Positions 47,885 through 60,527 of a stretch of DNA of 64,000 bases are shown one piece after another. The stretch comes from Rosa chinensis (taxonomy: Eukaryota > Streptophyta > Magnoliopsida > Rosales > Rosaceae), in assembly GCF_002994745.2 (NCBI RefSeq), contig NC_037092.1, positions 82,132,824 to 82,196,823 on the forward strand. Direction: 5' to 3'. The notes under the pieces are model-generated. The model made no database searches, was not told where the DNA came from, and was given only the letters and a program-made list of their open reading frames with translations. Within the stretch, counting starts at the first letter, position 1; the number at the start of each line of letters is the position of its first letter. Both the position numbers and the translations under genes were made by a program.

Positions 47885-49776
47885 TGACTTGGATACACAT
47901 TTACGCAAACGTACGTATCATTGTCAAGATAGAGAAATATTATGCCCAAGTTTATCGTACCACAGGGATTAGTGGCTAACCCACAATCCTTGGGTAATCG
48001 GAAATAAAGACACTTAGCAAACAACAAAAAGAAAAAGAAAATAAATAAAAATGTTAATCTAAGGCACCAAGCCTTAGCAATGCTCGGCTTTGGTTTTCAC
48101 CAAAGCCTAATCAAAGCTAAGAACCTAGTGGTGGATATGCACAAATGAGTGGAAGAGTTCAATATTTGGGAGTTGATTTCAACTTAACAAAAAGATAATG
48201 GATATAAAGCAATAAAAATAAAATGAAATGTAAACAATAAAAATGAGAATGTTGGGTGCTAGAGAGGTTCTTTCACCTAAATCTCATGTGTCGGAAGCTA
48301 ATCTAATATAGATGCATATTTCCTATTTTGGCGGTAGTCGTATCCAAGGCGGTTCAAGGCTCAAGGACCGAAATTCCCTTTCATGGTATTCCTACTCCGG
48401 TTCAAGGGCCGTAAGGACTCACTTGGCATGAATTAGAGCCAGTTCAAGGGTCACTAATTCACATCAAGAGGCATAGAGATCAAGGAATTAGACTACTAAG
48501 CGACCCGCCCGTGCAATCACGCAACGGGTGTAAATCACCATGCTTATAATCCCTCGAATACGAATTGAAGGTTTCTAGCTTAGGAATTAGAGGGGGTCAA
48601 GCCTCTAACTCCGTCCTAGACATGCTCAAAATACACACCCTAGAGTTGACTAGGCTCCTAGACATGCATTTTAACCCAACAAAAATAGATATAAACATCC
48701 ATCATATGAAAATTGCATCATTACATTAAATTAAACATCTTTTACACAAAATTTGGGTTAGGGACACAACCCTAACCCTCAACAAGAAAATTACTCACAA
48801 CTCATAATCATAGACATCAAGACTACAAAATTCAAAGAGAAAAGAAAAGAGAAGTGTAAGAGAAAACAATGATAGCCACAATTAGCTAGAAAGCCAACAT
48901 GACTACTCTTGAATTATAACTCCCACAATTACCCAAATCTTGAATCTTGTAGAGGTTGAACCCTTTGATAGATCCTTGAAACTTTGTGTGAGTAAATTCT
49001 TCAAATCTTAAAATAAAATAGAAAGAAATTAAAGAGGAAAAATGGAGGAGAAGGAGGAGAGAGAGCAGCCTAAAAGGGCTGCCTCTGTTTTTGGGTGTGG
49101 TCTGGTGCGGCTGTTGGTGTGTGTCTGCCGTTCCTCTCTGGGAATAAGGGTTGGTGCTATATATTTGGAGTCGTGGTGGCTGTTGATCAAAGAAAGAGGA
49201 AAAATGAATGCATCTTGTCCATTGGTCGAGAGGGGAAGAGAATTTAACGGTGATGGCTGCTGTGAATGTATAGGAGCACGTGTTGGTTTTTCTTTTGGTC
49301 GGGAGACAATGAAATGATATTGGCTAGGACACGTGGCATGACCAAAATTGGTCTGGCGGTGCAGATGCAATGATGCATTGTTTAATTAACCATTTGGTTA
49401 ATTAAATGATTGTGTCATCATGCATGGACTATTATATATGTAAATATAAATATATAAATATATATAGAAAATATATATTATATATATATATTTCTGTTTC
49501 TATTTCTAAAATCTATCCCGCCGCACGTAACGTTAAGGATTTATATTCCGCTTCTTCACCGGCATTGACTATGGTTAACCCATAACGATCACTTCGTCCT
49601 TTTATCGGAAATTCCAAATTGCGCTATTTTTGCATCATTTTCTCTCAATTTCCGTAACTCCACTTATTACCTACAAAACAAATAAAAATAGATTAATTAC
49701 ATATTTAATTGACTTGAAGATTAGCTTAATTCTAGTGTTTAGAATGTAATTACGTGCATAGAAATGCGTGTAATCA
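47885..49776 (-). repeat. Gypsy-type element LTR (5' LTR in element orientation)
   Basis: 1892 bp partner of 32142-34035. Most differences from it are C/T or G/A transitions. The hairpin at its outer end has decayed slightly (ACGTGC instead of ACACGC). Confidence 0.95.
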
Positions 49777-49781
49777 ACTAT

Positions 49782-52254
49782 CCACACAATATTAAGAAAT
49801 AGGCAATTATTCATTGAACTAATAGCCTATAATTCATCTGTGACTACGATGATTGGATTATCACAACTAATAAAATGGCGAGGAACTGCCAAATTTTTGC
49901 TGCCTAATGGCACAACATTTAAAGTCACAGACGCTCTATATGCACCAAGAGCTAATCGAACCTTGTTAAATTTTCAAAGCTATTTGTGCCAACGGTTATC
50001 ATGTAAAAACACACCGTGAAAATGGAACTGAATACCTTGATATTACATCTAATGACTGTGGAAGGAAACGCATCTTAGAGAAACTTATGAGTCAATCTAG
50101 TAGACTGTACCTCACTACGATTCGGATCATTGAATCCTATACTGTCACCAACAATGAAATGTGGGACACTGACTCATACAGGCTTTTGCATGATCGCCTA
50201 TGGCACCGAGGTCGTGACATGATGATCCGTATTTTTAAAGAACTCACACGGACATCCCTTCTTTCGAGTGAAAAATGGGAGAAAAATCCGCCACACTGCA
50301 AGATGTCAGTTCTAGTATTGCTCAAATGCAGTCATTGCCTTCTGAAGTACCAGAAGCACTACCTCCCTCCCATTATGCCTCATTGACTATTTCAAAGGCA
50401 CATCACTCGTATTGCAAAGCCTGTTCTTTAGCAAAAACAGGATCGAGACCTTCCTATGCTAAAGATACAAAGAGATGTCTGTGGACCTATCCATCCAGAA
50501 TGCGGACCATTCAAGTACTTTATGGTTCTGGTGGATGCTTCGACAATTTAGTCACATGTCGTTTTATTGTCCACAAGAACTGCTGCAATACTCCTAGCAC
50601 AGATTATACGTTTAAGGGCTCACCACCTTGATCACCCTATCAAGTCTATAAGGCTTGATAATGCTGGAGAGTTTACATCAAAAACATTTGATGATTATTG
50701 CATATCTATTTGGATCGATGTAGAGCATCCTGTACCCCATGTGCATACACATAATGGTCTCGCAGAAGCCACCATCAAAAGGATACAGATGGTGGCTAGG
50801 GCATTGGTTATGCGCATCAACCTGCCTATATCTGCATGGGGTTATGCAATATTGCACGCAGCTTTACTTATTCGTTTCAGACCCACAGCCAGCCAACCAT
50901 TTTCTACGTACCAGTTGGTAACTGGATATGAGCCTGACACCTCACACTTACGCATATTTGGTTGAGCAGTATATAGGCCTATTGCGCCCCCACAGCGCAC
51001 CAAAATGGGTCCTCAGAAACGATTAAGTATTTATGTTGGATACGAATCCCCAACAATTATCCGCTATTTGGAAACCTTGACAGGCGATCTCTTTACCGCT
51101 AAATTTGCGGACTGTCACTTTGATGAGACAGTCTTCCCGTCGTTAGGGGGAGATAGGAAAAAGGATTTTCCAAGGGAACGACAGGAATTGTCGTGGTTTG
51201 TCCCCACTCTATCTCATTTTGATCCCCGCACTTCACAAAGTGAAAGTGAAGTGAAAAGAATAATCGATCTTCAGAAAGTAGCAGATTTGATGCCTGATGC
51301 GTTTACTGATATCGTAAAAGTGACGAGATCACATATACCAGCTGCAAATGTGCCTGCAAGGTTAGAAGTTCTCAACAAGGGGCACAGTGTTGCAGATAGA
51401 GGCACTGCAACCGCACTTAGTGGAGGTGTGGTTGAGGCCGTGGCTCCCCAAGGAAGAGGGGGAGGTCACTTGGTTCAATTGACACTCACCCAAGGAAGAA
51501 AAGGGTGAGTAAGGCACAAACCAATCATCAATGTATAGAATCCCTCTCATGAGATTGTCTCTGATTATAGTTATGTCCATGAATCAATACTGGAAGACGC
51601 TCCGATGTTAAAAATGATTCCAGAGAACAAAGACATCTCAGAGGATTATGAGAGTGCGTATGAGTTGATAGAAAGATCTTCCATACACATTGATGATATA
51701 TACTGTTGCTCAAGGAATCATAGAGCACGATGATATCGAACCACGCTCTGTTGCAAAATGTTAACAAAGAGCAGATTGGCCTAAATGGAAAGAAGCAATC
51801 GTGGCAGAATTAGATTCTCTGACAAAGAGACAGGTATTTGGTCAGGTAGTGCTAACCCCACCAAGTGTAAAGCCTGTAGGACATAAATGGACCTTTGTCA
51901 GAAAGCGTAATGAGAAGAATGAAGTCCTAAGGTACAAGGCTCGCCTTGTGGCGCAAGGTTTCTCACAACGTCCTGGAATTGACTACGAGGAGACATTCTC
52001 TCCCAAAATGGACGTTATAACGTTCCGCTACTTAGTTAGCTTAGTAGTTTCCAAAGGACTGGAAATGCAGCTCATAGATGTGGTTACTGCATATCTCCAT
52101 GGGGATCTAGATTCAGAGATATATAAGAAAGTGCCTGATGACCTTACATTACCCAAGTCAAGTGACTCTAAACCACGGAGTGCGTTTGCAACTAGGTTGA
52201 AACGCTCACTTTACGGATTAAAACAATCCAAGCGGATGTGGTATACCCGTCTAA
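49782..52254 (+). pseudogene. Copia pol: protease end, integrase, first part of reverse transcriptase
   Basis: Pieces in several frames follow in order. Protease continuation ends DALYAPRANRTLLNF (about 49970). The GAG-pre-integrase LHDRLWHRG is near 50190, and the HHCC finger with HSYCKACSLAK near 50400. The integrase core has SIRLDNAGEFTSKTF and HNGLAEATIKR (50567-50965). A linker precedes reverse transcriptase (51801 on) with RYKARLVAQGFSQRPGIDY and IDVVTAYLHGDL. Frameshifts and stops separate them. The domain is cut at 52258 by a CACTA element. Confidence 0.9.
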
Positions 52255-53198
52255 GTGCACTACTACAGAAAATGAATCACACGACACCTCTCATACGACG
52301 TAACACTGTTTTCCGTGGTGTGAATAATTTCTCATTATTGAGACGACGGTTGTAAAATTTCCGTCTTCTAATATGAATTCAACCAACGGGTGTTTTTCAT
52401 ACTGGAATTATGTATTGCTTCAGAAGACGTTTATAAATGGAAGCGTGGTGTGAGGTTAAATTGTTATAGAGGCGGCAAGTTTCGCACCAATTGACACCAT
52501 TTAAATTTCCTCAACATGTAGTGTTTATATGACGGTTTCTTTAAAACTGTGGTGTGAATCAGTAGATTTGCAAGTCAAAACATGCTGACCGACATTCCCT
52601 CCAACATTTCCCACCACTCTTTCCCCACCTAAATTTATTTCCCTCTCACCAGTCACCAGGCAGCATGAGGAAGCAAAATTGAAAATTTTCAAGTGGGCAT
52701 TCAGACAACAGATACGAAAAACCATTGTCTGAACCTTGTCCATGCATGAATTAAACAAGGGCTTCTTGCTATTCAAAACCACGCCACCTAGCCTATACTT
52801 CATTTTGGGAACGAAAGAATTAACAAAACCCAACCTTATCTCCTTGAGAAACCCCTTCTTCGACAGACCTCGAGTCCTCGACCCTCTCCCTCTCTCTTCT
52901 TCGACACAACTCTCCCTCCCTCTTCTTCGTCACAACTCTCCCTCCCTCTTCTTGACAAGCCCCAACCTTTTCTCCTCCACAGACCCCGACCTATCTTTTC
53001 TCTAACAAGCCCCAACAAAAGCTCTCCCTCTTCGACAAACCCCGACCAAAACATCTCTGCCTCTAGCTAGGTTATTCGATTTGGGAAATAGGGAAGGGAA
53101 GAAAACTTAATGGGTAGCCTCTAGGAAGTCTCAGAGCACCAATTAAAGAGAGAGAAAGAGAGCGATTTTTCGTTTCTAGGGATTACTCTGCGCGATCA

Positions 53199-53402
53199 AT
53201 GCGAGTTCCAAAGATGCAGAAGCTAGGGTTTCCGAGCATGAGGAGCTTGGATCAGTTCAAGTCCCTCTCCAAATCGGTCTCAGGAGGACCTCCAAAAGAC
53301 CTTCGCCTACTCTTCACGTCCGCCGGAGTCGACCTTGTTGGGATGTTTGGCATCATGCTTCAACGCGAGACCATGGAGAAGCTCCAACAATAACACAATC
53401 AG
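53199..53402 (+). pseudogene. Degenerate fragment resembling the start of ZYP1 (synaptonemal complex protein)
   Basis: The frame MQKLGFPSMRSLDQFKSLS closely resembles, from memory, the conserved N-terminus of plant ZYP1, the transverse-filament protein of the synaptonemal complex. The next residues fit only after a one-base shift (SSRPPES appears in the +1 frame at about 53310). A stop and a donor-like CAG|GTACC follow at about 53402. Upstream 52840-53190 is pyrimidine-rich leader or promoter-like DNA. The long coiled-coil body of ZYP1 is absent. It is best read as a captured first exon, now decayed. Confidence 0.6.
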
Positions 53403-56400
53403 GTACCATTTTGATTTTCTTATGGCTCTATTCGTTATATGTAGGAGAAAAATTTGATGAATATTGCTGTTTAGGGTTTTCTAGTTATGGCTTATTGTTG
53501 AAATTTTGCTCGTTATGGTCTTCAAGTTAGGGCTCATTGAATGAAATTAGGTTCTGGATAGCGAGTAATGGCTCGGTTTTTACTTGGGTTGATGAGTTTT
53601 CTCATTTGGTTTGTTTATACTTAGTGCAGCAATATTGGTTTGTCTATTGGGATCTCATTTTTAATTTGTGAAAAGTCACGAAGATGGTTGTTGTAAATCT
53701 GGAAGGAAAAGTTGGATGGGTGGAGAGGTATGACAGTATGTGGTGGGTTGAGCACAAAATATTGGTTCAGAATCAAAAGGAATGGAAACATGAAGGTGAC
53801 TAACAAATTCCCTTATGCTTCTAACTTTGGCTAATTGCTTCTTTTGTGTCCAACACTATTGGTCAAAGCTTTGATTTTTGCTTCATGGGTCTTTCTCCTT
53901 TTGATTCTTTGTGAGGTGGTTTCCTCTGTTTATTTGGTTTGTTATTGATTGTCAGGCATATAAATTAAGATAGAGAAGGCCATATATGATCAAGTGCACA
54001 TCTTGGTGCTTCTGATCTTGTTACGGTGTAAAAGAGCATGGGAAATTCTGGTGTGTACATCTCTCTATGTTTCAAGTTATGATCTTTTTCAATTGGTCAA
54101 AGTTATAGCTCATGCTTAACGTCAGAAATTAATCCTAGTCACATAATCAGAGATTTGGGAAGGTACATGATTATATTCAGCTATCAGTGAAACTTTACAC
54201 TTTCATAAGTGAAACTTTACACTTTCATAAGTGAAACTTTACATTCAAAGCAATAAAATGTTTGATGATCCTTAGCATGATGCTTTTTATTTTGGGCATC
54301 ACTTTAATCTCGTTCAAAGTGGGGTAATGCTTTATTGATGATGCCTTTGATATCACCTTGAAAATATATAGTATGGATTTGTACTCTTTTAAAGCAATTT
54401 TAGAACCAGTTTTCAAGTGTAAGTGTGCAACCATCAAGTAGCTTAATACTTGTGTGTTTAAGAATTGATTTTGTTGAGTTACCACTTATATATCTGTGTT
54501 TAAGAATTGATTTTGTTGAACATAGATTTGACATTTTCAAATGTTTGGTGTAAAGTTGACATGAAGCAAAATCTGTTGGGATTGGGAAGGTACTTAAGTT
54601 CACTGTTGTTCAATTATTTTGTTGTTCTCCAGTTCTGTTTGAGAGTGAGGTTGCTTGGTTTTCATTTGTCTCAATGCTGATAATATTGGTTCTATATTTT
54701 TGAATTGCATCTTGGATCAGAATCCTCTCAAGGGAATGAAAGATCTGTAGCTTGATAGAAATCTAAAGACACAAAAAGAAGAAGGGCCATTGATCAGGTA
54801 TATTTTGTCTAGTGATTTCTGTACTACACAAAACAGGTTTGGGGACACCCACTAATTTTTTTTAAGAATTTTTTTTTTTTACTGAATGTCCTTGTATCGC
54901 TGGGAGGTAAAACTCAAATTGTCCCTGTTTGTTGTTCTTAGATTTGCTTCTGTGCCTATATGAATGTATATACTTTATGAAACCATCTTTAATTTTGGAT
55001 AAATTAATTGGCTACTACTGCAGTATACATTGTTTTCCTAGGAAGTTATGATATTTGATCATTTGCATAATAGGTGTCATTCTCATAGCATGTGACCTTC
55101 GTGTCACTTTAATCAAATAGATGATATAAAGAATTAGACTCTTGCTTGCACTTGGATATTGATACTTTCAGTTTATTCCTTACTCTATTTGCCAACAATC
55201 TGCAGATCTCTACTTAATGACTTACAATGCATGCTTCCTTTTCACCTTCTCACTCTGTTCTTACACAAATATTCAGTAATACGGCTACTTCATAATTTTC
55301 AGATTTCTTGTATTTCTTAATGTCCGTCCCCAATTTTGTGTGTCATGCTTATGGAACTTTTACTTGTAACTTCTTTTTTTCATTTTTTTCCCTGAAATTC
55401 TGCTGCCCTCTCTAAAGCATGGATGTATACTAAATGTCTGTCATAGGTTGTGAATGGATGGTATCTTACTGCTGTGAATGTCCTTGTCAAAGTGAAAAAA
55501 AGAAAGAGAAGCCTTTTCCCTGAGGTTTAAAAGCTGGAGAGAATAAAGTCTGGCTCTTTAAATTTAAAGTTTCATCAAAGCCAAATTCCATACTGGGTAT
55601 TCTTCTTCATTTGACATATAGAGATGCTTTCATGTTGGTGATCAAGGTGAGGGACCTTTTGCTTTTCTCTTCTCTACTTTGCCTTTCATGAATGGTTTTG
55701 ATATTGCAAACCTGAAATGTCTGAGTTTTAGTTTTGAGTCTGGTTGGAGTTTAGTTTTCTTGTAGACTAAAGTGGCCTAGCTTTGTTTGGTGTTGAGGTT
55801 TCTAAACTGGTATATATCTATGTCTATGTATGAACCTTGTATAGAATTCAGGCATTTCCTTTATCTGTGGAACTCTTAATTGAAAGACTTTATTTTTGAT
55901 ATATGGTTTGCTTTGGATCTCTAAGGTTTTAGAAAATGAGAGCAAGAATGTAATGATTCTTCTCTGGCTGGTGTATAAATCTAGGTACCAATATATTTTT
56001 ACATGTTCAAGGGCTAATTGGAATTAGTTTAAACCCCATTTGTTAATTTTAGAACATCAAAGTCAGAAGAGAGTATTTTTGGTGTATAAAGTGGTGATCA
56101 TTCCGGCAACCACAAGCTTTTGAGTGCAGACAAAGTCATGTGAATCTTTCTTCCATGTGGAAATGGTTTCAGTTATTCCTTGAGCAGTTGCATAGTGTTC
56201 TTCAAGAAAATGAAGAATCCATTAGGTACCGATGATTCCTTTACCTTTTCTTTCCATTAGCAGTTCAAAATTGAAATTGTATCCTACTTTTCAGTTGTAT
56301 GCCTAACTAACAGTGGACATGATTTTATTATTTTTCAGAGTCATGATGAGCTCATACTTAGGAGCCGTGATCAGTCAGTATTCGACTATGGTGAGTGACT

Positions 56401-57570
56401 TTAATTCTCACAAAGTTCTTCCCTCTGTTATGTGAGACATTAGTTTTGTTTAGTTGTGATGTTTTCTAGACTCGTTACCTCTGGTGAAATAAGGAAGCAC
56501 TCAGAGTTTCTCGAACCTTTTATATTGGGATTAACCAATGCAACCATACAACATGTAGGTTCAATAAAACCTACTCAGGAACCCTTTATTGCATGATTTA
56601 GTAGAACGTATAAAAGGGAGATGATACCTATATTGGTTTGATTTCATTATTGTTCTTCCTTAGATTAGGCTAAAGTTTGATTAGTAAAGATGATTGTATG
56701 TTATGCCCTTGGTTTTGGTGCAGCAAGCTTGCTGATCAGTATACTACCATTTCAGTCACCTGTTAAAACTTTATAACCTTTGTTTATGCAATATCATTGT
56801 TAAAATTTGGATATTATTTGGATCCACTTAATCTGATTGATTTGTTTGGAAAATGAGTCATTTATTGTGTATATCGTTCTTATATCTTAAGCTCATTTAA
56901 CACCAGGCCATTTTATCATTCTGGAAAATTTTGTTACATAAATTCTCCAAGTCCTTACACATTTGAAATAAATTTTGGATTCGGTCATATGAAGTTTGCT
57001 AACAGTGGTCACAAATTTATTTGCAGGAAAGTGCACACAAATATAAAGGAAGAGGACATGGCAGATTGAAGTAATGCTCGAGTATTCCTTTCTGAACTGT
57101 GAATTTTGTTTCTCATTTGTTCTTGGTATCAAGTTTTCTTGATGTGGTAGACCTTGACAACAGTATTATCTTTCATTGTTTTGTTTTTGTTCAAGCAAAT
57201 AGCATTAACTTATATAAGAATGCAGACTGTGTTACATATGAAATCTTCCCTTTTTATTTTTTCGGTTTTACATTTCCCACCATGTCACGTAACGTTATCT
57301 TTGTTCCCTTTGTATGTGGTAGGAAGAGACGGATAGTGAGCTAGAGATTGCTGTCTATTTTGTACCTTTATGCAGTCTGCAAATCTAGAGGAGTTCGAAG
57401 AAGAATTTAAGGGTATTAACCAAGAAGAGCAGATCTGCAGACTTCACAAAATGCTCGCTTCTTACCTTCTTTCAAGTATAAATGCAAAACTCTATTGAGC
57501 ATATGTAAATGTGCACTGTTTTAGAGTATGTAAATGTTCAATGTTTCTTAAGAATGAATGTGTGAAATTT
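53403..57570. other. Intron-like AT-rich interior of the CACTA element
   Basis: T-rich sequence resembles intron DNA, with scattered exon-like scraps. One at about 56340-56390 (SHDELILRSRDQSVFDY) is followed by a donor GTGAGT. None is identified. About 54185-54245 holds a triple GTGAAACTTTACACTTTCATAA repeat. No transposase is seen. Confidence 0.4.
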
Positions 57571-57584
57571 AGCAAGCAAACAAA

Positions 57585-57613
57585 CCCGCAGCATTGCGCG
57601 GGCTGTCTCGCTA
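57585..57613 (+). mobile_element. Helitron-type 3' terminus
   Basis: A GC hairpin (CCCGCAGCATTGCGCGGG) is followed 11 bases later by CTAG and then T. This is the rolling-circle Helitron ending (hairpin plus CTRR, insertion before T). A matching 5' TC end was not found by eye, so the extent is unknown. The gene fragment to the left could be Helitron cargo. Confidence 0.7.
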
Positions 57614-58192
57614 GTAATAGCTATTTATTATGAGAAAATTACTGTTCATTTGGTTAATTTTTGGTTCTAGCTTAATTTGAATCTTACCATTACCAAATCA
57701 AACAACAGTTGGAAAAATGGAAAATATGTCGTCTGATGAGGATTATAGGGTGGAATCAAACAAAATTTCTACAATTCACACGACGGTTCTTACTGATATC
57801 ATTGTGGGATACACACATAGACAACAAGTATTAGCAAAAACCATCGTCTCAAATGTCACAGTACAACGGTTAGAGTTATATCTGTCGTGTGAAAGCACAT
57901 ATGCACTGAATTTTTAAGTTGTCACACCACATCTATGCTGGAAGAACTGTCGTGTGGATACAATTTACACAACGTCTTAAAAATAAAACCGTGGTATGAG
58001 TAGAAGTCACACCACGGCATATTTCTGTCGACAGCATGTCGGCAGATCTGCCGGTCCATCAGACGACGGAGTTAGCTGAAAACCGTCGTCTGACAGCATT
58101 TCATCAGACGACACCTCGATAGACCACGGAAATGCAAAACGTGAGACGACAGTTTTAAACCGTCGTGTGAAGCCTTTTGTGTAGTAGTGGTG

Positions 58193-59363
58193 ACTACTTG
58201 ATTGGGAAGGGATATAAGAATGATGAATTATGCCCCTGCGTATTCATAAAGAAAACAAGTTCCGGATTTGCAATTGTAGCAGTATATGTCGATGATATGA
58301 ACATAATAGGTACTCTTGATGAAATAAGAGAAACCGCGAGCTACTTGAAATCCAAATTTGAGATGAAGGATCTTGGGAAAACTCGATTCTATCTAGGTCT
58401 TGAACTAGAACACCGAGTTTGTGGAATACTAATCCACCAATCTGCATATGTCCAAAAGTCAGGCGATATAACATGGACAAAACACATCCTGCTAGCACTC
58501 CCATGATCGGTCGAAGTTTGGATGCAAGGAAAGATCCATTTCGTCCAAAGGAAGATGACGAAAAGATGTTGGGAGCTGAAATTCCCTATCTAAGTGCAAT
58601 AGGCGCATTATTGTACTTAGCCCAATTTACTCGACCAGACATTGCATTCTCAGTGAACTTATTAGCTAGATTTAGCTCAGCGCCAACGAAGGGTCATTGG
58701 AATGGTATCAAGAACATTTTTTGATACCTAAAAGGAACCATTGACTTGGGACTGTTTTTTCCCTATAGAGAGACAAGAGGGACCGCATATCGAACTGTAA
58801 TCCCTAAAGGAAATGTTGATGGCGAAAGCGCCACTCACTACACTGAAACACCAAATGACGTTTTGGTTGGTTTTGCTGATACTGGGTACTTCTCTGACCC
58901 ACATAAAGGTCGTTCCCAAAATGGTTATGTATTCACCATTGGAAACACGGCGATATCTTGGAGATCAACCAAGCAAACCCTTGTGGCTACCTCCTCGAAC
59001 CACTCAGAGATCATCGCTCTACATGAGACGGTCCGTGAGTGTGTATGGTTAAGAGCTATCATCACACATATTCGAGGGACTAATGGTTTGAGTTCTACCA
59101 CTGAAGAGCCTACTTGCATTTATGAAGATAATGCAGCTTGCATCGAACAGATGAAGCTAGGATATATCAAGGGTGATAATACAAAACACATATCGCTAAA
59201 GTTTTTCTACAATCAGCAACAACAGGCCCTCCTCAAGATTCAATTGAATCAAGTAAGGTCTGAGGAGAATGTGGCAGATTTGTTCACCAAATCATTGCCT
59301 AAGGCCATATTTGAGAAACATGTGAAAAACATAGGAATACGAAGACTTTCCAAGCTCCCCTGA
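58193..59363 (+). pseudogene. Copia pol: end of reverse transcriptase and RNase H
   Basis: Resumes after the CACTA element with LCPCVFIKKTSSGFAI and the catalytic AVYVDDMNIIG, then MKDLGKTRFYLGLELE. After a frame change come YLSAIGALLYLAQFTRPDIA and the RNase H region with GFADTGYFSD, SWRSTKQTLVATSS, IYEDNAACIEQ and ENVADLFTKSLP. At least two frameshifts are present. The stop at 59361 lies about 200 bp before the polypurine tract. Confidence 0.92.
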
Positions 59364-59568
59364 TTAATGTAAGTATCAGGGGGAGGTGTAGACGTCAGGG
59401 GGAGTCTAACATACACATGTCATACTCAAATGTAAAAGGTGCGTTGTGCTCTTTTCCTTCGACCAAGGTGTATTTTTGTCCCATAGGGTTTTTATTGTTA
59501 CTTGGCAAGGTTTTTAGTGAGGCAACAACTCATGCACCATTTCGTCTTTGACTTGGCACAATGGGGAG

Positions 59569-59760
59569 TGTTAAAGGAAAAGCACATTATGTGCCTTCGT
59601 CAAACAAACAGACGAAGAGAGAATCAAACAATTACAAATCACAGCTCAATCAGCATTTAGTATCATCAATGTAATTGATATTTCCGTTGTAATCCTATCC
59701 CTATATAAAGGGGTTATGAATGAAATGAGTAGACCATTCCAATTCATTTTTACTTTTACA
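59569..59760 (+). repeat. Copia 3' LTR
   Basis: 192 bp with TG...CA ends, about 95% identical to the 5' LTR, directly preceded by ATGGGGAG and followed by the CCTGC duplication. Confidence 0.95.
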
Positions 59761-59950
59761 CCTGCAACAATTTATGAATTGAAATTGTGTTTCTAACCCC
59801 CTCTTTTCTTCTCTTCTGATATTCTTTTATTTGATTTTGATATTTTACCATAATGACATTTTAAATGTGTTTATTTTATTCAAAGTGCATATATGTCAAT
59901 TTAAATTTTGGTGAACCATTTGACACCAAAAGAATGGTTTCCATTTAGAA

Positions 59951-60165
59951 TAGTAGAGATTTACAATACATAAAGCCCAAAGATAAAACACACCGAAACC
60001 AGAAACTAAAAACAAACACAGACACATGAGGCCCTTAATTATTCCAAACATAGAAGGGAAACAGATCAGCCAAACCTTTATTCATGCAGGCACACTTAGT
60101 TTGGCACGTAAATATGGGGCTGAAATCTTAGAGTTCATCATGATCTTGGTCACGGTCATGATGGT
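59951..60165 (-). pseudogene. Duplicated 3' tail of the hemopexin gene (HDEL end)
   Basis: Matches 11187-11400 with small differences. It includes the minus-strand codons for the terminal HDEL and stop (CATGATGAACTCTAA on the minus strand, about 60145-60131). The homology breaks at about 60165, where unrelated DNA starts. It is the right edge of the second copy of the segmental duplication. Confidence 0.88.
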
Positions 60166-60527
60166 AAGTCTTCGATCTTCCTCTTCTTTCTCTTTTTTCT
60201 TGTTCGCTCTATGTTATGGGTGATTGGGATTTAGGTTTTTAAATATTCTCCATCTCATTGAAAGTTAGGATAATAATTTGGGATTAATTTGTCAAGGTAT
60301 GAGAATGTGAAATTGGGGGTTAGGGTTTCTGTTTCTCAATTTGAATTTATGTTACTGATGATTGTTTGCAGTTTTCTTCTATGTTTAATTTGAGATTGGA
60401 GATATAGTTAAAAGGAGGACGACGAGCATTGCGGAGGCGCAGTTTGCGACGGCAAAAACGTCAGGGTACCCGATCTCGTTAGTGGACAGCCACACCATTG
60501 CCTAGAAAATAAGGTGAGCCCTTGACA

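Larger units (their letters stand above)
32142..49776 (-). mobile_element. Gypsy-type (Tat/Athila-like) non-autonomous LTR element, reverse orientation
   Basis: LTRs at 32142-34035 and 47885-49776 (about 1.89 kb) are bounded by ACTAC (32137-32141) and ACTAT (49777-49781), a 5-bp duplication with one mutation. Orientation is minus. The primer-binding site TGGCGCCGTTGCCGAGGA (47883-47866) adjoins the right LTR, and an AAGTGTGGGGA purine tract adjoins the left LTR. That primer site and the AAGTGTGGGG phrases (also at about 44862) are typical of Tat/Athila elements. Only one coding region (46277-47656) is seen, with no reverse transcriptase or integrase. A younger element occupies 35313-44683. 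Confidence 0.92.
52258..58189. mobile_element. CACTA element, 5.9 kb, carrying gene fragments
   Basis: Ends CACTACTACAGAAAA and the inverse of CACTACTACACAAAA, with 3-bp duplication GTG (52255-52257 and 58190-58192). Subterminal zones (52270-52560 and 57760-58180) carry many copies of a CACACGACGGTTT-type motif, often inverted. The motif family differs from that of the CACTA element at 13.7-19.1 kb. The interior holds a ZYP1-like fragment and a Helitron-type 3' end, with no transposase. Confidence 0.92.
28836..59760 (+). mobile_element. Copia LTR retrotransposon, 30.9 kb including nested insertions
   Basis: Direct LTRs of 192 bp (TGTTAAAGG...TTTTACA) are bounded by a perfect 5-bp target duplication CCTGC (28831-28835 and 59761-59765). 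Between them, in Copia order, come gag with a zinc knuckle, protease DSG, integrase, reverse transcriptase with YVDD, and RNase H, all on the plus strand. All are damaged. The polypurine tract ATGGGGAG abuts the 3' LTR. Two large elements sit inside, at 32142-49776 and 52258-58189. Without them the element is about 7.3 kb. Confidence 0.95.
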
